Assembly (NCBI RefSeq): GCF_018446385.1
Contig: NC_055988.1
Coordinates: 162,948,209-163,012,208, forward strand
Reading direction: 5' to 3'
DNA: 64,000 nt
Source: Zingiber officinale
Taxonomy: Eukaryota > Streptophyta > Magnoliopsida > Zingiberales > Zingiberaceae
Below the pieces are notes generated by a model, which ran no database searches, was not told where the DNA came from, and saw only the letters and a program-made list of their open reading frames with translations. This document shows positions 9,150 to 23,350 of this stretch, piece after piece. Position 1 is the first letter of the stretch, and every line of letters starts with the position of its first letter. The position numbers were made by a program, and so were the translations under genes.

Positions 9150-11054
9150 TGTTGGTGCAACCTTAGGTCAAGGTTGACCTGGTTGACCTGACTCGAGTTG
9201 ACCTGACTCGAGTTGTGTTTTGATGTTTGACGAGAAGAGAGTTGTATTCTTGATGTTTGACAAGAATAGGTGTTTGGGAGATTGTAGGTGCAACCTTAGG
9301 TCAAGGTTGACCTGGTTGACCTGATTCGGGAAAAGTCCAAGCAGGGAGCTTGGCACGCGAAAAGTCCAAGTATGGAGACTTGGCACGGGGAAAAGTGCAA
9401 GCAGGTAGCTTGGCACGCGGAAAGTCCAAGTATGGAGACTTGGCACGGGGAAAGTCCAAACAGGGAGTTTGGCACGGGGAAAAGTCCTGGTGAGTGAAGC
9501 CAGGCAGTCGGAAAAGTCCTGGTGAGTGAAGCCAGGCAGTCGGGAAATCCTGGTGAGTGAAGCCAGGTGAAAATCCTAGTGAGTGAAGCTAGGTGAAAGT
9601 GGAAGTCCTGGTGAGTGAAGCCAGGCATTCGGGAAAGTCCTGGTGAGTGAAGCCAGACAGTTTGAAAGTCTTGGTGAGTGAAGCCAGGCAGATTGGAAAT
9701 CCTGGTGAGTGAAGCCAGGTGAAAACCCTAGTAAGTGAAGCTAGGTAAAAGTCCTAGTGAGTGAAGCTAGGAAGTTTGGAAGTCCTGGTGAGTTAAGCCG
9801 GGCAAGGGAAAATCCAGATAGATCAAGGGTGATCGGACATCTGGTGTTGGGAAGTCCAAGTAGATCAAGGGAGTGATCGGATACTTGGCACGAAGAGGAA
9901 AGTCCAAGTGGGTCAAAGGGATTGACCGGACACTTGGTGGGGAGTCTTAGCAGGTCAAGGGAGTGACCGGATGCTAAGCATGATGTACCAATAGGTCAGG
10001 GTTGACCGGATATTGGTTTGGAAGGTTTGGGACCTGGTTTGGGCAAAAACCAAGCTCTGGATCGGTCTGCAGACCGATCTAGTGATACGTTTGTGTATCT
10101 GATCGGTCTGGGGACCGATCAGACAACAAACAGAAGGCACGCATCGATTCTGTGAGCTTACTGATCGGTCTGGGGACCGATCAGCATGGAGCCTGATCGG
10201 TCTGCAAGACCGATCAGGCAATATCCTGATCGGTCTGCCGACCGATCAGGTGACAATCTTGAGGAGTGCGAGGAACCGCACTCAATAAGCCCTGATCGGT
10301 CAGCAGACCGATCAGGCAATACCCTGATCGGTCCCCACGACCGATCAGAGCACGATCAGTAGCTAGCGGAGTTCGGGAGAAAGCGCTGATCGATCTGTGG
10401 ACCGATCAGGCACACTCCTGATCGGTCTGTGGACCGATCAGGGCACTAGCCGTTGCGACGCAACGGCTATATTCCTTCGTGTTTTTCTTCGCAGGTATAA
10501 AAGAAGCTACAGGGCTTCGTTGCTGCTACTGCTTCCTTCTTCTTCTTCCTGGGATTGAAGCTTCTGCTTCTGTGCTCTGAGGTTCTGAGCTTTGTTGAGC
10601 TCGCTTCCGAAGCTTCGCGTGAGCTTCTAGTCGTCGATCAGCTGCTGTGTTTGGGTTGTGAAGTTGCTGCTTCATCGCCTCCGGTCGACAGAGAAGGCAA
10701 GCGAGTGTTGCATTCATATTGTGTTTGTATTTGCTTCTTGCTTTTCTTGTACTCCTTCTTGTTGTTACAAGTATTGTGGCGAGGTTTCTCCACCCACAAG
10801 GAGCATTTATTAGCCGGTTCTCCGGAGACTCATCCACCGACGGATTGATAGGGCTCGTCCACCTTACGAATACGCCGAGGAGTAGGAGTATCATCTCCGA
10901 ACCTCGTTACATCGGTTTGTTTGAGGTTTGTTTTCTTTTCCTTCGTTTCTACGTGTTATTTTCTGCTGCGCTAACCCTAGTTTGTAGAAACGCGACGATT
11001 TGGGGTCGGCTATTCACACCCCCCTCTCTAGCCTCCGTACGAAGGATTCTAACA
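9150..11054 (+). repeat. 3' LTR of element 1
   Basis: 1905 bp, near-identical to the 5' LTR, with the same hairpin arrays (about 9337-10017), palindrome array (about 10057-10442) and TATA box (10496-10503). Confidence 0.93.
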
Positions 11055-11200
11055 GAAGGTACAACGTCAGCCACGCATTTCGACGACCCTCGTCAACGCC
11101 AATGACAACGCGGCCAACCTCTGTCCGACTCAGCTTCCGGACGAGGTCAGATATAATAAAGAAAACTAGACGAACATATAAGATCTGGTACATCTCATTC
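11055..11200 (+). mobile_element. Old LTR, right part
   Basis: Resumes the host LTR interrupted at 3931, starting with the duplicated GAAGG. The end is unclear because the foldback follows directly. Confidence 0.45.
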
Positions 11201-11201
11201 C

Positions 11202-11588
11202 GAGCTCTTTAGATCCATCAGCCTATTTTCATCGATTTTGATCAAAATTGACTAATAGACCTATAAATAATTCAAAATGATATGGAATCATATCTTTATG
11301 TATTTGTCTAGTTGTCATGATTATATACATATCCTCAAATAATAATTTGGAATAATATATAGAGAGTGATAATTTTTTTAACATGAATTAGATTTTTTAA
11401 ACACGTTCGTATTAAAAAAATCACCACTCTCAATATAGTATATCAAATTGATATTTGAGGGCATGGATATAAGCAAACGAATTAGATCAATATATAGGAC
11501 CCGATTCTATATCATTTCAAGCTCTCTAGGTCCATTAGTCGATTTTAGTAGAAATTGATGAAAATCGACTGATAGACTTAGAGAGCTC
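11202..11588. mobile_element. Foldback / MITE-like long palindrome
   Basis: The arm starting gagctctttagatccatcag (11202) returns inverted as the arm ending cttagagagctc (11588), with arms of about 90 bp. The centre is also inverted (gagagtgataattttttt against aaaaaaatcaccactctc). No ORF. Confidence 0.75.
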
Positions 11589-11884
11589 AGATCATGACCA
11601 ACTTGTGGAGGCTATAATAAACTTGAAAATAAAAGTAACGCACATTAGATAAATTGATAAAGAAAGGAAAATCAAAGCAAATGAATAAGAAATCCTTGGA
11701 TTATCTTCCAAGTAACACTTGTTTTAGGTCTTTAGCTCAATCTCATCTAAGCTCATCCTAGAGTTATGTAATCAGAGGGATGGGATTTTCCCTCTGATGG
11801 TGAATGTTCAAGGTCCCTCCTTCATCCAAGATCTTATTGGGCAGATATATTTTTCATTTTTTATTGAGGGCCCTCTCCCAATGC
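11589..11884. other. Spacer, no gene seen
   Basis: AT-rich; may include the degraded 3' part of the Gypsy element to the right. Confidence 0.4.
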
Positions 11885-14060
11885 TTACCGGATTATATAC
11901 AGTGTTCGACAGCCTCCCATGAGGATGAAACTTTCATTCCTCTGTTTGGTATGCATTACCTTGCTACAGTCACTTAGAAGAAGAGAGACGTGGTTAGGAG
12001 CTTTAGATAGATCAAATTTCAATCTTTCCTCACTTATCACCAGAGATAGTTTATGATTTTTAACATCAATGATAGCTCCTATAGTGACAAGGAATGATCT
12101 TCCCAAAATTATTAGGATCTTAAGATCTCCCTTCATGTTTAGCACGACAAATTAAAATCGGTATGTATGATACAACCACTCATCTTTACTGGCACATCTT
12201 CGATGCTACTCATTGGGTACCTACATGAGTGATCTGCTAGTTATGGTGATAAAGTAGTAAGTTTAAAATTTTTAAAACATAATTTATTACAAATTGAATA
12301 AGGAATGAGGCTAACATGCGTCTCCCAAATCATAAAAAGTCTTCTCAATACTGGTGGTCCATATCTTGCAAAAGATAAAAAAAGCTTTTCGGATCTTGGA
12401 GCTTTGGGGGTATAGTGTCCAGAAATAATGCGAGCACTCCTCGGTTAGTGTCACGGTCTCATAGTCTTCCTTCTTCAGTTTGGTAGACATAATCTCTTTC
12501 AGAAATTTGACAAATTTTGGCATTTGATGCAGTGCATCAATCAATGAGACTTTGATACAAAGTTCTTTGATTTTCTTCAAAAATTTATCAAATTCTTCAT
12601 CCTTTTTTATGTTGGCTAATCTCTTGGACAAAGGAATTGCTTGACTTTGGGTAACTAGTGGAGGAAGCTCTTCAACCTTATTAGTTTTCTCCTCCTCTTC
12701 TTATATGCCACTTAAGTGAGATGGAGAAGGAGAGGGCTCTCCTAAAATGTCAATTCCTTTATTGGAAGCCGTCACTTGGGGATCTCCCAAGGATGGTCTC
12801 CTCCGAAGCTCAATTCTATTGCAATACTCAATAAGATTTACATATGATTTTCTTGGAAAATCTCCCAGTGCTTTTGAGGATGATGAAGCTATCTGTTCTA
12901 TTTGGTTATCAAGAATCTTTTGGTGTTTTTTAGAATTTTCCACTCTTTGAGTGAGTTTCTTGATGTCATTTTTTATCTCTAGTTGCGCCACAAGAATTTC
13001 CTCAAGCAACTTTTCAAATCGGTCGGATTGTTGATAGCCTTGTTGTTACTGTGAATAGCTTTGTTGTTTCCCTGGTTGGTAACTCTACCTTTGACCCATA
13101 GGTTGCCCTTGGTCTTGATTATTCTCGTAGGAGAAATTTGGGTGGTTCCTCTAGCTCAAATTATATGTGTTGGAGTATGGGTTGTTTTATCTTGGGTTGA
13201 AACTAGCTATAATATCACATTGCTCAAATTGTTCACGTTGAGAAGAGATAACCCCAAGTGGGCAAGCTTCTTGCACGTATTCTGTACTTCCATAAGAGTC
13301 ACATATTTCTACGATGGCATTTATCGTATCGGTCCCCATCGATTTGAGATTCTTTGATAAGGCATTCATTCTTGCTAACATCATTAATGCATCAACATCA
13401 AACTTGCTTGATGTCTTCATTAGATTTTTAGGGAAAGAGCTTCCACTTCACTCTAATGCCCACTGGTGGTAATTAAGAGCCACACTTTCAATGATATCTT
13501 TGACTTTATCTAAACTTCTATTCATTAGTGCATCTCCAGCTACAGAGTCTAAAGACACTTTAGTGTGATAGTTGATGCTATTATAAAATGTGTGAATCAC
13601 TAACTAATTTTTTAAGCCATGGTGTGAACATAGTCTGAGTATATTTTTAAATTTATCCGAATCCTCATACGAAGATTCTGTGTTAACCTGCCTAAAGCTG
13701 GCAATCAAATTCCGTATATGTGTTGTTTTACTTGGCGGATAGAATTTGTCAAGGAATAGCTACTCACATTGCTCCCATGATGTAATATTATTGGCCAGCA
13801 GAGAAGTGAGCCACATCTTGGCTCTATCCCTCAAATTAAAACCAAATAACATTAATCTCACTACCTCTGTTGGAACTCCATTCATCTTCATGGTCCCGTA
13901 TATCTCATAGCAAACCTCCAGGTGTTGGTTTGAATCTTTATGTGGTCCGCCCCTAAACTAATGTTGTTACATCATAATAATTATCGTAAGTTTTATCTCA
14001 AAATTGTTAGTTTAAATAGTTGATCTGGTAATGCTAGACCGAAGCCCATGAGCATAACAT
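11885..14060 (-). pseudogene. Decayed Ty3/Gypsy gag-protease
   Basis: Read from high to low coordinates. A capsid region (about 14000-13450) has LRDRAKMWLTSLLANNITSWEQ and LFLDKFYPPSKT, typical of Retrotrans_gag. A linker with glutamine-rich and coiled parts follows (13420-12700). The usual pre-protease block (MPKFVKFLKEIMSTK and TLTEECS, 12631-12311) comes next, and a retropepsin remnant (ILGRSFLVTIGAIIDVKNHK, 12145-11885) ends it. Frames shift and stops intervene. Reverse transcriptase and integrase are absent, so the element is truncated after protease. The block order is that of plant Gypsy elements of the Athila/Tat kind; the clade is a guess. Confidence 0.82.
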
Positions 14061-14462
14061 GCTACGTAATCCTTGAGAGGTTTGTTTGTCATTTGAGAGA
14101 TTGTTTGTTCCTCTTATTGCTTCTGTAGGTTTCTTCTTCTTTAGAAAGTTCTATCAATTTTAGGATCAATGGGTAATAATTCTCCTACAAGATTAGATCT
14201 TACATATAAGAACAAACTTATCGTAAAATCCAAATTCAATTGAAATGCAAAAATTAAATTATACAGAAAAAAAGAATGTAGAAATTGAAAATAAAAATCA
14301 AGGTGCAGAATTTCAAGTGCTAAAAAGAAATTGTAGAAATAAAAATAAGAAACAAATGCAAAGTAAATGCAGAACGAAAATTACATAAAATATTTACAAA
14401 AAGAAAAAGTAAAAATAATGTTTAGACTAACTCTAGTATTTATCTACTAATGTTATATACGT
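14061..14462. other. Gypsy 5' leader, no gene
   Basis: AT-rich leader between gag and the primer site on the minus strand. Confidence 0.45.
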
Positions 14463-14482
14463 AGTCCCCAGTAATAGCGCTA
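14463..14482 (-). other. Degenerate Gypsy primer binding site
   Basis: The minus strand reads tagcgctattactggggact, a decayed form of the common Gypsy tggcgccgttgccggggat (tRNA-Asp type), directly beside the LTR. Confidence 0.6.
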
Positions 14483-14488
14483 AAAACT

Positions 14489-16281
14489 TGATATGTACAA
14501 TCCGTAAGTGCATGGTTGTCATAAAGTAATAAAAATATCGATTCCACAAGGACTATTGATTAAGCACTGATTGATGATGGATGAATGATTCTATCAGACA
14601 ATCATAATTTAGTTGAGAGTTTGAAGGAAAGAGAGAATGGGAGAGAGAGAGAGTTGGCAAAGAGAGAAAGTGAAGAGAGTAAGAGAGAGAAGAATGAGTT
14701 GGATGGTGGATGAATGATTCTAGGAGTTTAGTTTCACTATGATGTTAGTTAATGCTCTATGATTTATTCATCTCCTTATCTCCATGTCTACACTTTATAA
14801 GATTTCTAACTAAAGTTTGGCTCAGCCCCACGAAGATTGGAACGGAGAGTTTACCCAAGTTCTAACGTCATTAAGTAAAGAAGCAACCTTAGGAAGCCTG
14901 GTTAAAGGGTTACCCTAAAGCTCCCTCACCCTCCGGGTCATATAATCCTAGAGTTATCCAATTTATTTCCTAATAGTATATTAATGTAATTAAGTAGAAG
15001 AGGTAACCTAGAAAGTTCGGTTAAAGGGTTACCCTTGGTCACAGGGCCCCCCCGATCATACAGTTCTAGATTACACAAGTCACTTCCTAATATTAATTTG
15101 AGAGAAACCCTCTAAACTCTAATTAAATACTCCTTTGTAGTGAATTGGTCTTCTTGCAAGAGGATTATCCTAGAAAGCCCGCTTAAAGGGTTACCTCCCC
15201 TCGTCACAGGGCTCCACGGTCATATAATCTAGTACTTTTCCTCTATAAAGTGACAAATCCACCACAATCCACATGCATATACCACACACACATTTTGTCA
15301 AACATGTACAAGGCACATTACACAAGAATAAGTCATAAACACTTCATTAAACAAGGAAATGATACATACATAGTTGATACATTAACATTGTATCACAAAT
15401 ACTCCCTACATCATAAATCTAAAGATCTACTCCATTGTGTATGAAATACAACCAAGAAACAAGAAGAATAAGAATCTACAACTCAATACATGAGACATGG
15501 AGAGGAGAATGCTTATCTATGTGTCACCAGTTTTCTTGGATGAAATCCTAGCTTTGGAGGTGGACGGATAGACGAAGATAAAGCTTTTAGGATTCTCCCA
15601 AGGGGGGAGAACCCTTCTCCAAGGAATGGGGCGGAGCCCTAAGCTAAAAATGAGTGAAGAGAGGAGAAAATCCCTTTTTAAAGCAAGGGGGCACAACCCT
15701 CTTGTTTTCTCCACCATGATCATGCCCTTTTGGCACGGCCTTGGCATGAATTGCCATAGCCTGAGAGGCATGGTCGTGCCAATTGGCACGACTACCCTCT
15801 GAATCGCCTCTGGAATCCTAGTATGATCATGACATTTGGCACGGTTGAAACACAATTCGGCTCTAGAGAGGGGCACGACCATATGGTTTCACACAGCTGC
15901 TCCTTCTTGGCTACTGATGGGGGCACGACCGTTCCTTTAGGCATGACCTTCCGCTGCTTCTTTGTTGTTGCTGGGACATGACCATACTTGTGTGGCACAG
16001 CCTACCCGTGTGTGGTGCAAATGGAGGCACACGACTGTGCCAGGGGGTACAACGAGGTTGCTGGTCTTCTCTATGTTCGCTCCTATGTGCATTTTTACTC
16101 CAATTTCGCTCTAAATGGCGTCTTGTGAATTAAAACATGCAAAGAGCAGATCTTCAAATAAATAGAATGAAAGTATGACATAATAATGAAATAGGGTGCA
16201 ATAAACATAGATTATACTCATGAAATACAAGTAGATATGTGTCAAATAATGCATCAAAACATATATAATCTACATACATCA
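14489..16281 (-). repeat. 5' LTR of the decayed Gypsy element
   Basis: On the + strand it starts tgatatgtacaat and ends tacatacatca, giving TG...CA ends. It contains a GA-rich microsatellite (about 14630-14690), repeated ccggttaaagggttacc strings (about 14900-15200) and tggcacgac repeats (about 15720-16020). No matching 3' LTR is in the window. Confidence 0.62.
15720..16020. repeat. ggcacgac-type short repeats
   Basis: Several scattered copies of ttggcacg(a/g)c and its complement inside the Gypsy LTR. Confidence 0.5.
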
Positions 16282-16329
16282 CTGTATGAAAAGACGTATG
16301 TTAGCTGTCACTTTAAAACATGTGTTAGT

Positions 16330-18260
16330 GGGGCACATGACTTTCACCCATAAATGGGCATTTATGATGGATGAGATAGTCCAATCATTACGTTGGAAAA
16401 ACACCTTCCCACATATCAGTGGTACATCACGGGTCATATCAACCCTCTGACACGCAGTTCTTCAAAAAGTATGACTAAGTATATCCATAATAGATGGGCG
16501 GACGCACGTCCGTTCGATTGAGCCAATAAGTTGGTCGGTTGAGCTGGTGCTGGTGCAGGACTTAGGTTGAGTCAGTCGACTACAAGTCTCCTTCAACTAG
16601 ACATGAAGGGAAGACTAGTGATACGGGATATTAAAGATGGACCTAGATATAATGTAGCAATCAAAGTCAAGGTAATGTGGCAGTCAAGATCAAGGAGTGG
16701 CAACCAGTGTGTCACTCTCCATGAGGCTTTGTTATTCGTCCAACACTAAGGCCTTCATAATGAAGACGACCGGCCTAGAGGCCAATCGAACTTAGGGAAC
16801 CTATCACCCTATTATTGTATTAAAACATCTATCATATATCCGAGCAGTCTATAACTAGCCGAGTTTAAGGGACATCCGACTTATCATAGATCTAGCCAGT
16901 CATAGTTCCAGCCAGAATAAGGGGCCCAGATTCCCACTTAGTACAAGTCTTACAACATATGATCGGTCGACCTTATGAGTTTTCTCACATGTTAGTCCTC
17001 CTTTATATAGTCAGTCGATAATAATTAACTCCGGTTAGATTTACATAGCTTAGCAAGCCCGTCTCTTATACATATAGAAGCAATTCTCCATATAAACTCG
17101 GTCTGATTTCCAGATCTCAGGTTCTCACTTCAAAGGCGAGTCTTCTCTCATATGGATAATTGGATTAAAGTACTGATCGAATCTCTAGGGACCCAGTCCT
17201 CCATTCCTTAAAGATAAGTATCCCAATATATGGTTGGTCGGCTAAAAAATAGATCGAACCTAGGGGACTTAGCTTCATATTACTTCCAGAACAGATCTCC
17301 AGCACCGCCAATGTATAATCAAGAAGCTTAAGGGAAGGACGGATATATAGTCAGCCCGTTTAAGGACTCGATCGAGATACACTCAGCAGATAACATGGTC
17401 TGAGAATCACAACAATATGTCGGAATAGCAACTATTTGTTAAAGAATATTTCTCTATTATAATGTGAGTATTCACCATAATCTTTTTTGAAGGCGATTAC
17501 ACTTCCCATCAGCTGACAACATATGAAAGTATATTCCTTCAACCGCCTCATTAATGGAGTAAGTTATAAAAGATAAAAGAGGTGCACATATGGGTAACGA
17601 AAGCTTAAGATTCCTCGGATGATTACTGTACATTATCCCAGGTTGTATGTCTTCCATTACTCGACAACCTCTGATTCTCTACCACCTCATGATTACGGAG
17701 GTTATGAGAGGTGGTGTATAAATTAAAGAGATCCTCTCCGTTTGCAAGGTATGCATGTTTTACCATAGTATTACTTACGCGCACACATCTACTATTGATC
17801 TTCCCAATTTCTACTCGGATATCATACTGACTTGAGCATCAGAAGACCTTCGTCAAGGACCCCTTCTCTAGTTTTTGGGCACTGATGTTCTGTCTGCTCT
17901 CTTGAGTATGTGCAAAAAAAGAAAAAGACGCTCGTTCTCTTCCTGTTCCGGTTCATCGTCTCTCTCTTCCCATAGCAAAGTCTTATGTCAGTCATCCGTA
18001 TCGCTACTTGCCTAGCACGTCATCCATCCAGTTTTTAGACAGGATCCGACTATTATTGTAGAAATAGCTCTTCTTTGTAGTGAGTGTGAATTGAACCTAC
18101 AAGTTCTAGAAGATTCACAATTGGAGGTGCTATATGGTAACTCAAGGAAGAGATGGTGAACGGAGAAAAAGTTATAAAGAAAAAACCTATTGAATTTGAA
18201 AAGGCACAAGAGAACTCCCTCTAAGTAGGGAGGCATAGAAGGAGCAAACTTCACTAGATA
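16330..18260 (+). mobile_element. LTR-like remnant, unclassified
   Basis: Has LTR-like composition: repeated gg(t/c)cggtcg motifs, a stretch like the downstream part of the old LTR at 2456-3931 (tgacttgagcatcagaagac near 17830), and no coding potential. Ends are not defined. Confidence 0.4.
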
Positions 18261-19077
18261 AGGAACCTTGCCATGAGTTTACACATAGAGGAATTCGGAA
18301 GAAATCACTATCTTAATGGTCCGAGATACCAAGGCGATCTAGGTACGATAATGGAAGATGAGTTAACATGCAATCAAATTCTACATTGTCCATCAACTAA
18401 TGGTTTCCATGTGTACAAATCTAATGATCAATAATCATGTGAATGCAAGCTAAGTTGCAATACAAAAAAAAAAAAGATAGAAAAATTGATTCATTAATTC
18501 CATGATAATGATACCAGAGCTTTGATATAATCAACCTATCATTATATACTTATTATAAAAATACTACGTACAACATTAGGATAATCACGAGCGTCCCATC
18601 TTACATGTATTTCGATATATAATTGAAGCTCATGATCAGCAAATGCCAAAATAACATCACATCTTACACGTATTTTAACAATTGAAGTTGATCCACATGC
18701 ATGGTGTCAAATTGCCCACATCTTCCACGTACTTTGATAAGTGTTCACGATCGACAAGTGCCGCAGCAATATCTTAATCGAATATTCTTTCACTTAAAAC
18801 ACTACTCTAAGTAAACTACAGTCTAAATTAAACCAATTATCATCTCGCGATTTAATTAGCTGATCTATACAAATCCAACACGAGTCAACGACAGCCCGTA
18901 TGTCCACAAACGAATTAATGCAAGGGATAGCTTTGCCGTCAGTACACGTAACTTTGCATGTGGGCAAGATTATCATTCCATTTTATATATAATTAATTAA
19001 GCAATTACACTGTTGGGAGAGCTCGCAATGTTTGAAGTCAACGAGCTGCCGGTGACTTTTCAAAACGATCGATCGAC
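18261..19077. other. Upstream region of the peroxidase gene
   Basis: AT-rich. 18580-18770 holds three diverged units of about 70 bp with catcttacacgtatttt-like cores. No gene. Confidence 0.45.
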
Positions 19078-19080
19078 GCT

Positions 19081-19106
19081 ATATATATATATATATATAT
19101 ATATAT
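19081..19106 (+). promoter_or_regulatory. TA repeat, probable TATA box
   Basis: A run of alternating TA about 45-70 bp upstream of the peroxidase ATG; the only TATA-like element near the start. Confidence 0.6.
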
Positions 19107-19148
19107 CCTGCAATCCTCTGGTTAACTTGTGATCAATATCAGCTAGCC

Positions 19149-20301
<1,153 letters not shown>

Positions 20302-22305
20302 ACTGAGATTAGATCATATATATATATATACGTTTTTGTATTTATATTTGTATTTGCATATATGTATTGTGATGATCAAAATAAAATAAAATAAAAAAGA
20401 TGTAATTTCAAAAGAAAAAATTGAAGTCAAATGATTTAATGTTGCATTACATAGCTATAGGTTTGTATTTAACCTCAATACTCAAGCGAATAACAAATCT
20501 ACTCTTTTGAATGCCATGAAATGAGGTTTAGTTCAAGAAATCTTCACATTAGTAAAACAAATCTACTTTTGGAGGAGTCGACTTACTATAGATATTTAAC
20601 TATATAAAAAACTATTATGATAAAATATAGTATAGAATCTCAATAATTATAAAAATAATAATAATAATTATGATTTCGATGGTAGCACTAAATATGCTAA
20701 GTTCTTGTTAAGCCAGTAAATTAATCAAGTATTCATGAATAAATTTGGTATTCGATTTGGTAAGAATTTATTTATATTCGTTCAATATATACAAGATTAA
20801 TTAAACAAATTAAACAAGCTTAAACAACTTGTTAGATCAACTATTCATGAATAAATTTGGTGTTTGATTTGGTAAGAATTTGTTTATATTTGTTCAATAT
20901 ATACAAGATTAATTAAACAAATTAAACAAGCTTAAACAGCTCGTTAAATTAAATAAAAAACTTGAACACATATATGTTTAGCTCGTAACGTTCATGGATA
21001 ATTTTTATCAATGATATTTATTAATAAAAATTTTATCAATATACTAAATAAATAATAAAATAAATAAAAAAATAAGTTTAAATTATCAAGTTTAATAATC
21101 AATCAAACAACTAAAAGTGCTAAACAATCAAACAAGTTTGAATTGAGAGCTCAATAACATCTAAATGAACAAACCAAGCTTGAATTAAGAACTCGATAAC
21201 ATCTAAACGAACTAAACTTAAGACAAACTTTAAACAAACTCAAACTCATAAAAAAATAAATCAAGTCAAATTTAAATAATCATTTTACAAGCTTAGTTCA
21301 ATTTAAACTCACTCAACTTGACTCAATTATCTTATCAAATAAATTTAAATATTTTAAAACTTAGCTCAACTCATTTATAGTCCTAATTCTGATCTATCAA
21401 AATTAATTCGTGATTATATGAATTATCTACGTATAAATACTGCGTTGGAAAATATGTTACTTTTCATTGCAGTTATCTTGATGACGAGCATTTGACCACA
21501 TATAATTGATCTAGTTGTCATTATTTAAATTGACACTAAATTCGCTAGCTTCATGAAAGTTTGACTCAGATGTGACATAAGCGTACGACGTGCTTCCCTA
21601 AAGATTTCCGTTCACAGAGTCAACGAGACGACGATCGATTGAGTCTAAAGGATGGCGATCAAGATTCACATTTGCTGTCGACTAAACGTAGCCCCAAAGC
21701 AACTTAATATCACGTAAAATGCATGAATGGTGGCTTGGCGAGTCAACGTCCTTAATTCGCACTGGCCTCACTGCAATTTGCGTGCAGATTTCAACGCTTC
21801 GCCATTAATTAAACCGATGGAAAGCAGCTAGCTCCCCTATTAACAACTACTCCGAGCATGCTTAATCAAGCCATGGAATTTTAATAGACGGGGGCTGATG
21901 GCTTGGTTGAATGAGACGTCCCAAAGCTGGAAACATGATGAACGCCATTCACTAGAGCGCAAGAGAAAGAGGGAATTATCTTCTAATTAATTAATTAATA
22001 CCGACGACAAAAAAAAAATACTGGATAATAAATAAAAAATTTATTCTAATTACTAAAAATATGGATTACCATCTCAGCTCTATCTATAGTTGTTTGGCTT
22101 TATGATGCGGGTCAGGGACGAGATCATATCCTCTATCCCAAGATTCTCATGTCCCTATGTCCTCTCGCTAATCGGACGAGCTAGATCACATCTCAAGAAT
22201 GCAATGTATATCACGAGAATGTCATGACCGCCCGATCGACAAAGAAATATGGGGACACGAAAATCTCGGGATAGAGGATCTAAACTCGTCAGGGACTACT
22301 AGATT
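20302..22305. other. Intergenic region downstream of the peroxidase
   Basis: Very AT-rich to about 21400, with repeated aaacaagctt/aaactaa motifs, then mixed DNA to the CACTA element. No gene or RNA seen. Confidence 0.5.
20731..20954 (+). repeat. Tandem duplication, 112-bp unit
   Basis: attcatgaataaatttggt at 20731 recurs at 20843; both units continue to acaagcttaaaca with few changes. Confidence 0.88.
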
Positions 22306-22308
22306 GTG

Positions 22309-22321
22309 CACTACAATAAAT
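22309..22321 (+). repeat. CACTA left terminal inverted repeat
   Basis: cactacaataaat; partner at 27196-27208 in inverted form. Confidence 0.85.
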
Positions 22322-22552
22322 ACTGTATTTTGGGACGAATTTTGGGACGAATTTATAAAAAAAATTCTTTGCAAAAGATTTGGGGACGAAATTTGGGACG
22401 AAAAAATTTTCATCCCAAACAGGTTGATGCCAACTTTTGGAACAAATTTATGTTTGTTGCAAAATTGGCAACGAAATTGGGGACGAAAATAGGGACGGAA
22501 ATAATTTTCGTCCCCAAATTCGTCGCAAAGTTACGGTAGAAGTTTATAGAAT

Positions 22553-23100
22553 TTTGGGACGAAAAATTATTTTGTTGCAAACTTAGCAACGAATTTGGGG
22601 TCAAAAAAATTTGTCGAAATTTTTTTTGTTGCAAATTTTGTCCCAAATTTTGCGTATGATTTTCCAACGAATAGTAATTTTGTTGCAAAATCGGCAACGA
22701 ATTTGGCAACAAAATTCAGCAATGAATTTTATTTTCGTTGCGAAAGCCGTCGCCAAATTTGCAACAAACACCCTTATTTGTTGCAATATTCATATAATTT
22801 TGGGACGAAAAATTTTTTTGTTGCAAATTTAGCAACGAATTTGGGGTCAAAAAATTTTGTCGAATTTTTTTTTTTTTGCAAATTTTGTCCCAAATTTTGC
22901 GTATAATTTTCCAACGAATAGTAATTTTGTTGCAAAATCAGGAACGAATTTGGCAACAAAATTTAGCAACGAATTTTATTTTCGTTGCGAAAGCCGTCGC
23001 CAAATTTGCAACAAAAACCCTGATTTGTTGCAATATTTCATATAATTTTGGGACGAAAAATTTTTTTGTTGCAAACTTTGCAACGAATTTGGGGACAAAT
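22553..23100 (+). repeat. Subterminal tandem repeat, about 246-bp unit
   Basis: Starts ttttgggacgaaaaa at 22553, 22799 and 23045. The internal anchor gaaagccgtcgccaaatttg recurs 246 bp apart; the third unit is partial. Confidence 0.85.
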
Positions 23101-23350
23101 TTAGTGACGAATTAATTTTTGTTGCTAAGTTAGTCCCTAATTTTGCAACGAATAAGATGTTTGTTTCAAATTTGGCAACGATTTTGGCAACAAAATTTGG
23201 CAACGAATTAAATTTTCATTGCCAAATCCGTTGCTTTTTATATGGGATTCTGGGACGAATCTGTGGATTCGTCCCAGAATCTGGGACGAAATTACGATAG
23301 ATTGGCAACAAAAATTATTTGTTGTCATTTTCGTTCCTAATATCAAAACT

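Larger units (their letters stand above)
3932..11054 (+). mobile_element. Element 1: complete gag-only LTR retrotransposon (TR-GAG type)
   Basis: Two LTRs of 1915 bp and 1905 bp start with TGTTGGTGCAAC and end with CTAACA. They flank a 3303-bp internal region holding a primer site, a gag gene and a polypurine tract. The 5-bp target duplication GAAGG is exact (3927-3931 and 11055-11059). The LTRs differ by a 10-bp indel and few substitutions by eye, so the insertion looks recent. There is no protease, integrase, reverse transcriptase or RNase H. Family knowledge: terminal-repeat retrotransposons with only a GAG domain (TR-GAG) are known in plants and are mobilised in trans. The gag and the iMet primer site point to Copia-type helpers; that link is inferred. 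Confidence 0.93.

Noticed and set aside
18505..18520. gataccagagctttgatat as a primer binding site
   Set aside because: The order of the two half-motifs does not match the tRNA complement, and no LTR border adjoins it.
22410..23203. Asn/Phe-rich ORFs in the CACTA subterminal repeats
   Set aside because: Generated by repeated gggacgaa motifs in all frames; no transposase motif.
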